DNA of 64,000 nt from Isoetes taiwanensis (Eukaryota; Streptophyta; Lycopodiopsida; Isoetales; Isoetaceae). The stretch covers positions 12,608,359 through 12,672,358 of the forward strand of contig JAJEKV010000010.1 in NCBI GenBank assembly GCA_021234155.1. The letters run 5' to 3'. Shown here piece after piece: positions 1 through 9,688 of the stretch. Within the stretch, counting starts at the first letter, position 1, and each line of letters starts with the position of its first letter. The notes under the pieces are model-generated. The model ran no database searches. It saw nothing but the letters and a program-made list of their open reading frames with translations, and had not been told where the DNA came from. The translations under genes and the position numbers were made by a program.

Positions 1-2050
1 ACAAAAGAAATAAGGAAAAAAAGAAGGTAGGACCATGCTATAATTGCAATAGCTATGACCATCTTAAAGCTGACTGCCCAAGAACTAAAAAAAAAGATAA
101 TATGCTATAATTGTGAAGGCAAGGGTCATATGGCAGCAAGCTGTCCAAGTCCTAAAAGTGTAGGAAAGGATAAGAATCCTAATTTCAGGAGAGGGTATGA
201 GAACAGGAGAGGACCACAAAAAAGGAATCCCACAGTTAATCTTACTGAAGACAAACAAATTGAGGAAGATGAGCTCGATGAAGATGCTGAGGTAAGCATT
301 CCTAAAATGTTTTCTCTTGTTAAGAATAACATTGATCATGATGTAATTATCATAGATTCTGGAGCTGAAAAAACAGTAGCAGCAAACTCCAATATTCTCA
401 AAAGTTGCAGAGGGAGAAAAGGTGGACATGTTCAATTAGGGAATGGGGATCTTCAAGAAATAGAAGACGTAGGTGTTTTGGAATTGTTTGATTTAGAGGG
501 GAAGAAGTTACAATTGGAAAATGTTCTTTGTGTACCTGGGTTAGTAAGGAATTTAATTTCTGTCTCTCAGTTAGTGGACCTAGGCTACAAGGTCCTATTT
601 GAGAAGTTACATTGTAAGGTTTTTCTCAATAATAAAATGATGTTCTTGGGAAAAAGAGTTGGCAATTTGTTTGGCTTGTGCAATGATCATATACTGCCCA
701 GCATTAATTATGTTGGACTCCCAACCTTAAAAAATTGGCACCATAGATTATGTCATGTGAATTCCAGAACTATTGAACTCCTGATGAAAAAGGGAATGAT
801 TAATGCTAGCAAAAGTGCTGAAGAGCTAAAGTGTGCAGGGTGTATATTAGGGAAGCATTGCAGACTACCTTTTAAAAAATCTCTCAAAAGGGCCAAAGGA
901 CTGCTAGATCTGATTCACACAGATCTATGTGGACCACTAAATGTGACAAGCCTAACTGGCAAAAGATACTTCATGACTCTTATTGATGATTTTAGCAGGA
1001 AGACATTTGTCTATTGCTTAAAGACTAAGGATGCAGCATTTGAAACATTCAAGCAATTTGTTAATGAAGTTGAAACTGAAACAGGGAGGAAAATTAAGTG
1101 TTTGAGGTCAGATAGAGGAGGGGAGTTCATATCAGATGAATTCAAACAATACTGCAAGAAGAAAGGAATTAAAAGACAACTGACTTGCAGGTACTCACCT
1201 CAACAGAATGGGATAGCAGAAAGGAAGAACAGGACAATCTTGAATGCAGTCAGAAGTATGCTAAAATACTCAGGGTTGCCAAATTTTCTTTGGGATGAAG
1301 CTGTCAGAGCTGCTGTTCATGTACAAAACATGCTACCTTCATTGGCAGTACAAGGTACAATTCCAGAAATGTTATGGTCTGGGAAAGTACCTCGTTATGA
1401 AAAATTAAAGGCATACGGATGCTTGGCATTTGTACATATACCTGATGAGCTCAGAAAGAAACTAGATGATAAATCACTGATAACGTATATGGTAGGCTAT
1501 GATGCACAGTCAAAAGCCTATAGATTGTATGATCCCCACAAAAGGAAAGTGGTAATAAGTCGAGATGTTATCTTTGATGAAGATCAATTTTATAAATTAA
1601 TACCAAAAGTGAATACACAGGATGTTGACAGAGAGTGCAAATCATCTGAAATAAGAGAAGAAGAAGGAAGTGGTGAAGTCAAAGCTACTCAAGAAAATGA
1701 GCTGATTCTGATATAGAATCTGAAACAGATGAAGTCAGGTCAACTTCACATGAGACAGATGTTGCTAATCAAATAGAGAATGTTGCAAACTTGGATGTTG
1801 ATGCAGGGGAGAATAATATCATACCAGTGCAAGATAATGGTGGAGCAACTGTCAAGCAGGCAAGGAAAAAGAGACTGACAGAGGTTCAAAGGTTACAGGG
1901 AGGATTAGCAATAGATACAAGCCAGCATGGACGAGACGAATTTGGAAGGAGCAAAAGACTTCAGGAGAATGAAGGTGAGATTCATGATTTGTTTGAAATC
2001 CTAATGCATCTAGATACTAATGTTCCAAAGACTTATTATACACTAGGTAG
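1..2050 (+). mobile_element. Ty1/copia retrotransposon fragment A (gag 3' end to start of RT)
   Basis: Internal part of a copia element: two CCHC zinc knuckles, aspartic protease, pre-integrase zinc region, integrase core and the start of the reverse transcriptase linker. It runs off the left window edge and stops near 2050, where sequence of opposite orientation from a related copia element begins, so RT and RNase H are missing. The first knuckle (positions 30-80, C-Y-N-C...H...C) is in frame 3 and the second in frame 1; an A9 run between them marks the frameshift. No LTR is visible in the window. Confidence 0.9.
55..1716 (+). CDS. copia gag-pol fragment: zinc knuckle, protease, integrase
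   Basis: An open frame of 553 codons. Residues about 17-30 form a CCHC knuckle (CYNC-x4-H-x4-C); the protease site DSGA is at about 101-104; the GAG-pre-integrase region with H-H-C-C is at about 229-264; the integrase core follows with HTD, DD and a later E in a stretch that ends PQQNG-AERKNRT, the usual copia signature. The frame ends before RT at a TAG. It is an internal slice of a polyprotein that normally exceeds 1,200 residues, so it is unlikely to be an independent gene. The ATG at 55 is only the first Met after the frameshift and not a natural start. Domain assignment is very secure; activity is unlikely. Confidence 0.9.
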   Translation: MTILKLTAQELKKKIICYNCEGKGHMAASCPSPKSVGKDKNPNFRRGYENRRGPQKRNPTVNLTEDKQIEEDELDEDAEVSIPKMFSLVKNNIDHDVIIIDSGAEKTVAANSNILKSCRGRKGGHVQLGNGDLQEIEDVGVLELFDLEGKKLQLENVLCVPGLVRNLISVSQLVDLGYKVLFEKLHCKVFLNNKMMFLGKRVGNLFGLCNDHILPSINYVGLPTLKNWHHRLCHVNSRTIELLMKKGMINASKSAEELKCAGCILGKHCRLPFKKSLKRAKGLLDLIHTDLCGPLNVTSLTGKRYFMTLIDDFSRKTFVYCLKTKDAAFETFKQFVNEVETETGRKIKCLRSDRGGEFISDEFKQYCKKKGIKRQLTCRYSPQQNGIAERKNRTILNAVRSMLKYSGLPNFLWDEAVRAAVHVQNMLPSLAVQGTIPEMLWSGKVPRYEKLKAYGCLAFVHIPDELRKKLDDKSLITYMVGYDAQSKAYRLYDPHKRKVVISRDVIFDEDQFYKLIPKVNTQDVDRECKSSEIREEEGSGEVKATQENELILI

Positions 2051-2066
2051 TCTATTTTGTGTGTAA
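1717..2066 (+). pseudogene. copia linker between integrase and RT, frameshifted
   Basis: Acidic, low-complexity linker that follows the integrase in copia polyproteins, now in another frame (91-codon open stretch from 1791). It ends with a VPKTYY-like segment, which matches the usual beginning of the copia RT domain (VP.TY.EA), just before the junction with the inverted element B. Confidence 0.6.
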
Positions 2067-3558
2067 ATTGTTGCTTTAAGTGCTTCTTCCCATAGCCTAT
2101 TTGGTAGCCCAGCATGTTTTAGCATGGCTCTAACAGCATTTAAGCATGTTCTATTCTTTCTTTCTACTACCCCATTTTGTTGTGGAGAATATTTGCAAGT
2201 TAGTTGCTTCCTAATTCCTTTTTCAGTGCGAAATGTTTTAAATTTCCTTGATATATATTAACCTCCTCTGTCTGATCTCAGACATTTTACTTTAATACCT
2301 GTTTCTCTCTCTAATTCAGTAACATACTCTTTGAATGCTCTTAGAGCTTCATATTTTTTTGATAAACAATAGCATTTTGCTTTCCAGTAAAGTCATCTAT
2401 GAAGGTAATGAAGTACCTTTTTCCAGTGCAGCTTCTCACATTAAGAGTACCACATATGTCAGTATGTACCAGCTCCAAAGGCGTTTCAGCTCTTTTTGAT
2501 CTCTTTGCAAAGGGAAGTCTTGTACTTTTTCCAATCATGCAACCCCTGCACACAAAGTTATTCTAATCTTCATTTACAATATCCATGTATCCAAGCTTGC
2601 TTAAGGCCTTTACATTATTCATATTCATATGCCCTAGGCATTCATGCCAAGTTCTTAAAGTAGGAGCTGAGATATTATTAATTATTGGAATTGTTTCACA
2701 AGTATCCATCTCAAAAAGATCAACTCTTTTAGCTAGAAAACAGATTTTATTATCCTTAACAACTTTGCATACAAGTTTGTCAAATAGCACTTGATAATCC
2801 AAGTCCACTGATTGACTTACTGAAATCAGATTTATGACAATTGAAGGTACACAAAGAACTTTTTCAATTTCCACTGGTTTCCCTTGCAGATCAAACAATT
2901 TGAGCATTCATGCAACCTTCACTTCCATTATTCTTCCATCTCCCAAGTGTATGCTTTTTAGATGCTGCTCCTTATCCCTTCTTGTGGGTAGATCTAAAGA
3001 TTCTATGATTGTTCCTTCAGCTCCCGAATCTACAATGAAAGATGTTTTAGCATTTTCTTCCTTGCTCAAATAATTAGAGAAAGCATTAGTAACCTCTTCC
3101 TCCGAATATTCCTCTTTATATTCAATAACTGCCACATTGGTATTTGCTGCTTTAGTACCTCTGCCTTTACTTTTATTCAAGCTCCAATTATTGGGTTTAC
3201 CCATTCCACTGCCTCTGCCCCTGCCACTATCTCTTGGAGTTGGGCATTTAGAAGCAACATGCTCTATACCTCCACATGTAAAACATGTCCTAGTATTCTG
3301 AACATTTCTCGGACAATTAAATTTTAAATGTCCTACTTCACCACAACCATAACAGGGTCTAATCTGCTTACTTTTGTTGTCATTATTGTCTTTTCCTTTT
3401 CTAATAACAAGTACCTCATCAAATTCTTCATCATCCTCATTCTCATTTTCAACCACAAATTTTTGTTCTATTTCTATCCTTGCAATTTGCTCAGCCTCCT
3501 CTCTGGTTTTGGCAACTGTTCTTATAAGTGTGGCTAATGTTCCATGATTAGTAAACAT
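2051..3558 (-). pseudogene. Ty1/copia fragment B (gag-pol, opposite strand)
   Basis: Reading the minus strand from 3558 downwards: late gag with acidic linker, two CCHC knuckles (C-Y-G-C and C-F-T-C types), basic RG-rich stretch, protease DSGAEGT, pre-integrase region (2907-2563), then the integrase start with HTD and FIDDF (2553-2341), and a further decayed integrase section down to about 2051 (SPQQNG and ERKN can still be read across frame changes). The frame is broken by an in-frame TGA near 2908 and a TAG near 2563. Element B is clearly related to element A but not a recent copy. Confidence 0.85.
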
Positions 3559-3995
3559 TTTGGATACTTTGCTGTCCCTAAGGTGGCTAGATCGTCCGAT
3601 CTCGTCCCTTGTAGGCAGAGGATGCCCGATGACGTCAGATGTGGGTCTGCTAGTATGTGGTCGATATGCTTTGTTGCTGTGAGGATGTTTAGTGTTGTTG
3701 CGACAAGTGTCGATGCTCGTTTGTCAGCGAGGTTGGGGATGATCATCGTCCACGGCTTCTCTGTCTTCATTCTCTGGATCTCTTCTGTTATTCTAATGTC
3801 GACAATGAAGCTCCAGTTGGTGAGCAGTTGCTTCAGAAATAGGCCCACTATTATCTTCACCCATGAGACATCCGTGTAGGCCATTTCGTGCATGTGCATG
3901 CCTCTGGAGTTGAAGCATACTTGTACGACTGTATTGCCATGTGACCTATGTATTGTACTGGCTGTGGTCGGTTGAATGGGAAACTGGCATCGCAT
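3534..3995 (-). CDS. unrecognised 153-codon open frame next to copia B
   Basis: A long open frame upstream of copia B on the same strand, overlapping its gag end by a few codons in another frame. I do not recognise the product. It is mixed in composition with no clear signal peptide, membrane segment or zinc motif. It could be copia leader/gag sequence in a shifted frame, another element into which copia B inserted, or a chance frame. It is reported because its length is unusual for this AT-rich region. Confidence 0.2.
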   Translation of the reverse strand: MRCQFPIQPTTASTIHRSHGNTVVQVCFNSRGMHMHEMAYTDVSWVKIIVGLFLKQLLTNWSFIVDIRITEEIQRMKTEKPWTMIIPNLADKRASTLVATTLNILTATKHIDHILADPHLTSSGILCLQGTRSDDLATLGTAKYPKCLLIMEH

Positions 3996-6760
3996 GATCT
4001 TGCGCCTTTCATTTTTGCTTGCATGGCATAGCTTGGTCAGCTTCTGGATTGGCGTCCAGGTTGGGTCAATTCCTTAGGCGTAGAGCTATTTAAGCCCATC
4101 TCGATAGTTTCTTCTTGTTTACATTTACATCCAGATATACACTATACAATGCACAATTTACACTATACAGTTTCATTCAGGATGCAAATAGCCCAAAATA
4201 TCCACCCTGGTTTTTACGCCAGGCCACATCAGACACACTTCAACCCATTAAACCTTGTAAATTTATGTTCATATAGTTTGTTACATCTTTAGTATAGGCT
4301 TGTGCATTTACGTGTTTCCTTTTCGCTCCCATCTTTCTTTTATATCCAACTTGCATTGATTCAAACATGACATTATATTCTCAAGCAATCTGAACAAGTT
4401 CTATTTTTTATCAACTTAGAGGACAACCTTAAAGGATGGCGCAAGCCAATTTTGCTAGAAAATATCCAAAGGAATCATTGTTGCCTACTAGAAATCTTAA
4501 AAGAGTATATTCTTATAATAGCAATGAAGATGACTGAAACTGACTAGGTCGCATATATAAATCAAATATCTTGGAGTTACATAGAAGAAGAAGAACCAAG
4601 TAAAAGCTTAAGTACTTTGTTAAAGCTGAATGAGAGCATTGAGATCTCAGGGAAATTGTTTGCGATATTACTAATAAGGTGTATCTTTAAACCGACATAC
4701 CCAATTCTGAAAGCCTCAACACTGCAATTTACATGTAAAAACATCAGGCATTCAAGTGTTATTTAAATGCAATGTCGCTAAACAGCTACAGTAATTGACA
4801 ACAACATGCATTCTGACAACAAATATTAAAACTGTTACATGTGAGAATAACTGCACTGCAGATTGTTCAAATTACAGATATTAAAGCTATGATAAAAGCA
4901 AGTGAATGGTTTGTTATAGAAGGCCAATCATTGTATATGGTTAAGATGAAGACAAAAACAACGTCAGCATCCAAAGTTGCATGCTGTATACCATGATACC
5001 ATAGTACCTGGTGCTCCAAATACGAATTATACAAATCCTACATGACTACATTGTTTCATCACAGAATCCAGTATATTACCAATTATTTCTAGTAAGCTTT
5101 AACGTTAAAATTGTAGGTAATTTCTGAGCCACAGACATACCTCAGGGTGGAGTTACTGGCAGGCAATCCAGCACTGGTAAAAACTATCATTAATAACAAG
5201 ATTTATAAGTGCAGATTAGATACTGGTATGGAAAAGTCATAAGATGAATATCTTTAAGTTCCTTCTTGAGCTTCATTTGGAATCATCTAGGCAAATTGCA
5301 ACCCATGCTTTTATTCTTTTGAGCACAGGATGTCTAATTGACAGTTATGGTCTCTAGCATTTGTTCTGTTAGCTGGTGCAGTTACACAAGTAAGCATTTA
5401 AAAGATAGAGGGAGATAATCATGGTGGAAGAAATGATTGTTGGCAGTGTCTACTCAATCGCAAGCAGCATCAGCTGAAATCCCTTGGCATTGCTACACTG
5501 GCATACAATTATATACAACATTTTTTATCAATTTGCGAGTGAAGAGAAAAGTAGATCCAACTATGATTATCAAGGCTTCTAGGTATTATTAATGCCACCC
5601 AAATTAATTGCACTTCCAAGAACCAAAAAATCTATTGCACTGGGATGCTAGTTATGAATGATTTGTGTCTCACTTAATATTACTTTAAAATCACAAAGAA
5701 GTTTTAATACATTAGAAAACTTACACTAATATATACAGAAAGAAGCTTTGCAATCATCAGAGCACCAAAAAGCTACAAAACTAGCCATAAATTGTGTCAT
5801 AAATGTGCAAAAGAAAGCAGACCCCCAAAAGCAACAATACGATTACTCCATGAGATGATGGATAAATAATATCAGATTTATTTGAATTTAGAAGAAGTGT
5901 ATGGGGACTTAAAAGCCAATGAGAAAGGAGGAACTTTGTACAATTGACATGAGAAACCAAAGGCAAAGAAACCGAAGCAACTCTGCGGCATATGCCATTG
6001 TCGGATTTGACTGTTTGATTGCCGAATTTCACTTTGTTTGCAAGAAACTAAAGGCACGGAATCTAAAGCAATAGATAACTTGCATCTGCAGCTAAGCTTA
6101 TATGTCCATCCTATCTAAAGTGAAAAGAAACTTCAAACCATTCATTCAGCTTATGTACCAGTCGATCCAAGACATGGAACACCTTATGATGCCAACTATG
6201 ATAAAGATTAGGCTATTTTAGTGATCACAACTAAAAAAAGACTAAGCGCAATACATAATACATCAAAAGGAAGTGTATATCTTCTAAATTTATAAGCATA
6301 TGCAGTGGTTGGCTATTCTCATAGTTTTCCTCTATGTCCAGGGATAAAACACAATCCTGACATGAACAAAAGTGAAATATCATATGGCAGATTGGCATGG
6401 ATCAATTTTTCAAAAGCAAGGACTATTTAAGAGTGTCATTGTTGATGCCAAAACATTCATTTGATCCCTGTCATCCGCCACCAAAAGGCCCAAACTTGTA
6501 ATATCTTTTCCAAATAATGCTATGAGCAATGCTTCAACAGGCCTTGCAAATAATCAGTTGAAATGGAAATATTTTTGAATCCATGCATGCCTATTAAGTT
6601 AGTGAGATTTAGTCAGAGAGTTTGAATTTAATCACATCTTTCAAATTTTCAAATCATGACTACCTAACATGATCTTTTTTCCTCATCAGCTGTGGAGATG
6701 AAGATGGAAACAATGATGTTTTAAGTCCATGGATGTCGTTCTGACAAGCACATACTAATC
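3996..6760. other. unassigned intergenic region
   Basis: About 2.8 kb of AT-rich DNA without a convincing coding region. Near 4060-4200 there is a TATA-like ATTTAAG context and a run of short repeats around ACTATACA that could be old LTR sequence of the neighbouring copia, but no partner LTR or primer-binding site was found. The rest resembles plant intergenic or intronic sequence. Confidence 0.5.
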
Positions 6761-6966
6761 AAAGGAAGTTCTGGAAATGTTTACTATTAAATTCTACAAA
6801 ACAATGCTTTGAAGCACGAACTGAATAAATAAAATTTCGTTCAATAAAAACTCAAGACAATCTAAAGGAAGTTCTGGAAATGTTTACTATTAAATTCTAT
6901 AAAACAATGCTTTGAAGCACGAACTGAATAAATAAAATTTTGTTCAATAAAAACTCAAGACAATCT
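6761..6966. repeat. 103-bp tandem duplication (2 copies)
   Basis: Two adjacent copies, 6761-6863 and 6864-6966, beginning AAAGGAAGTTCTGG and ending GACAATCTA. I see about two differences within the unit (CTACAAAA/CTATAAAA and TTTCG/TTTTG), so the duplication is recent. Confidence 0.85.
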
Positions 6967-7491
6967 ATCGCAGGAAAAACCATGTAAGACTGCCATAGAA
7001 CTTTTTGTCACACATGCGTGGACATTTCTCCAATATAGTGACCTGCCCAACTTAAAGCTCATAGTTGGAGATAGCAACATCAACGATCTTAAAATCATGC
7101 CATCTTCATGTGCCAACAACAACCCGCATCATTCATTGGCAATTCTAAGGATTCAATCTCGTTACGCATATCCTGGTCTCCATTGGAGTAACAAAAAAGA
7201 GAATTTACCACTCACAAATGCAGTTTCTAAACATTATCCACAACAATGGAAATTTATGAAGTAATTTCCTCCCATGATGTGTCAATTTGTAAGATTTTTA
7301 CATAAATGAACCATCATTACCTTAGAAAAGAGGCCCCCTTTTACTCACATTGCAAATTTCCACATATTTGAAGGCATGGATATGACAGAAATTAGGGATC
7401 CCACCAAGCACCCAATCCACAAAGCATAGCTGAATCCTATATCCCTGCACAAGAATTTAGTTAAAGAAATGGCATCCATTTATGATGTAAT

Positions 7492-7639
7492 GGCCCATCG
7501 TGGTGGTGGTTTAGTGGTAAGGCCTTGGGTTGAGGTGATCCCCACCAGGGTTCAAAACCCACTAGCTATCATCGGGTGGAAGACGTGGGTGGGTGCAAGT
7601 CCCACCAACCTTGCCTTCAAACCAAAAAAATAAAATAAA
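7492..7639 (+). mobile_element. tRNA-derived SINE with target-site duplication
   Basis: The 5' part carries a pol III box A-like word (TGGTTTAGTGGTAAGGC) and a box B-like word (GGGTTCAAAACCC) at tRNA-like spacing; the 3' end is an A-rich tail (ACCAAAAAAATAAAATAAA). It is flanked by identical 12-bp copies of TTATGATGTAAT at 7480-7491 and 7640-7651, the hallmark of target-primed insertion. The body of about 148 bp is typical for plant SINEs. No coding capacity. The intact duplication suggests a fairly young insertion. Confidence 0.8.
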
Positions 7640-7938
7640 TTATGATGTAATTAATATATTTAAGAACCTCATTTCTTGATTGAGTACGTATTTGCCATCC
7701 AAAGGTAAAGAGATGCCTTGTTCAACAAAAGTGATAGTTCGTGTTCTTATCTCAAATGAGTACGGGTCTGGCGGTGAAACTTTGATAGGCGATATCTCTC
7801 TTATCTGGTGTCAGTTTTTGGCATGCTTGGGCTCGTTGGAAAGCTTGCTCTGAGCTCTTTCCGCAAGTGTATAGCATCAGCTGTTTTGCATGTGGCTTGT
7901 TGCCTCAAACAACAGATTTCCGGACTGGTTTGGATGTC

Positions 7939-9688
7939 ATGGCTCCTGCCAGACAGGCTGATGGGGGATCGTTTGAGCCTTATGGCTTGGGGCTGAAGCC
8001 AAGGGAGATGGCGAGGAGAAAGAATCCTCCAGTAAAGGGGAAGGGCGCGGGTCTCGGCATGCATGAAGAGGCGCGGGCTGTAGGAAGTGGCGTGCAATTG
8101 GTGGCAGAAATGAGGGAGCTCTTGGAATCCCCTTTGGTTGAGAGGTATGTGGATTGCTCTTCCTCTCAATTTAATTCTGAATTCCCAGTAGATTGTGTTT
8201 TGGAGACTCCGGTCTTGATTCCATCAAGCATGCCCCCTTTGGAAACTGGATCTGTGATGCCCTCTTCCCCTGCGCTTGGGAAGGGATCACTCGCTGGTGA
8301 TGCGCCCTCTTCTAGGGTGCCTGTAGCTGATGTGCCTCCTGAGGTGCCCCTGGATACCTCTCAGGGTGCCAGGGCGGCAGCCCCAACTCCTGTGCGCCCA
8401 GCCTGGCAGAGCAATGACACTGTTGCTCGCACCACTCGGCCGGGGTTTTCAGATTGGATCAAGCGCAAGGCTCCGGATTGTAGGACTGCCCGTGTTCAAG
8501 AGGCTCTAAAATTTGTGGAGGATCATCACTCTGTTGACCTGCAGGCAGCTCTTCCAGAGACTCCATGGATAGATATTGATCATACCAGGCATGTTCAGAC
8601 CATTGAGAATCTAGTTTCATTTGCGGTATTGGGCTACTTCACGGTTACATATTGGACACGAGGAGGTTTAGCTCTTGGCTTGCCGGACATCTGAGGCAGA
8701 TTGGTTTGCCCAGGTATCAGTCTCTGAAATTCCTACCAAATAATTTCTTCATAATCATCTTTGAGGCTGAGTCTTCCGTGCGGCAATTGGTTAGTCGGGG
8801 GGTGGATACTTTGGGTGAATCATATGTGTTGTATCAGTATTATACTCCGGCAATGTCCACCAGTTCTTTGACAGCGGTTAAAATCCCGTGTTGGTTCCAG
8901 ATTCATAATCTTCCTCCTGATCTGATGGTGCCTGATTTCTTGGTTTCTATGGCTAATGGCCTGGGTGTATATTTAGCTCATTCTATTATGCAGGTCCCCA
9001 AGATCTGTGTTGCTCTGCCTGCTTTGCAGTCTGTGCCCACTTCTCTTCCAGTGCGTAGTGGTCCCTGGCATTTTCTCTTCCGATTGAAGCTTTTGAATGG
9101 CTCTGAGATCCGGCAGATGTTTCCATCTATTGTGCTGCCATTTGACCTGTTGATGATCCTGCTGGTGCTGGTGATGTGGTAGGGGTTGCGGGTGCTTGTG
9201 TAGGGGCCCGGGATTCCTCTGTTCCTGAGGCAATAGGTGGAGGACTCCGTGGTGCAGTGAGTGGAGTTGGATGAGGTGGTGTGGTTGGGAGAGGTGGTGT
9301 GGGACGAGGCCGGGGCAGGCTTGCTGCTGGCCGCCCATTGGATGGTGGGGCAGGGAAGGGCTCAGATGATGATTTGGTTGTGGCTAGGTCTGAGGAGAGG
9401 GCTGTAGGAGGGGTTGGTGATCCTGCTGGGGATGTCCCGGTAGCGGTATGTGCTGAGCATGAGGTGGCTGGAGCAGCCCGGTTGGAGGTAGAGACTAGTG
9501 TGGCCCATGACTCTATGGAGGTGCCTGGGGGACTTCCAACACGTGTTGGAAGTGGAGTGTCACGTAGAGCGGCTGTGGGTCACTTTGCTGTGATTAATCC
9601 TCTGGCTCTAGATGATAATGACTCTATGGGATTGGCTGATGGCCTGGTGGGTAGGCATGTGGGGCTTGACGATTTTCCTCTGGGATGA
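7939..9688 (+). pseudogene. LINE ORF1, DUF4283-like RNA-binding protein
   Basis: Starts at the ATG at 7939 (MAPARQA). A low-complexity N-terminal region rich in Pro, Ser and Ala is followed by WIKRKAPD. The frame shifts near 8655 into the DUF4283-like core (QSLKFLPNNFF, then IPCWFQIHNLPPDL and MANGLGVYL), which ends about 9170. A second frame change leads to an RG-rich tail (GRGGVGRGRGR) ending at 9688, overlapping the ATG of ORF2. ORF1 proteins of plant LINEs bind element RNA in the retrotransposition particle. I see no intact CCHC knuckle. Two frameshifts and a TGA near 9270 make it non-functional. Confidence 0.75.
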
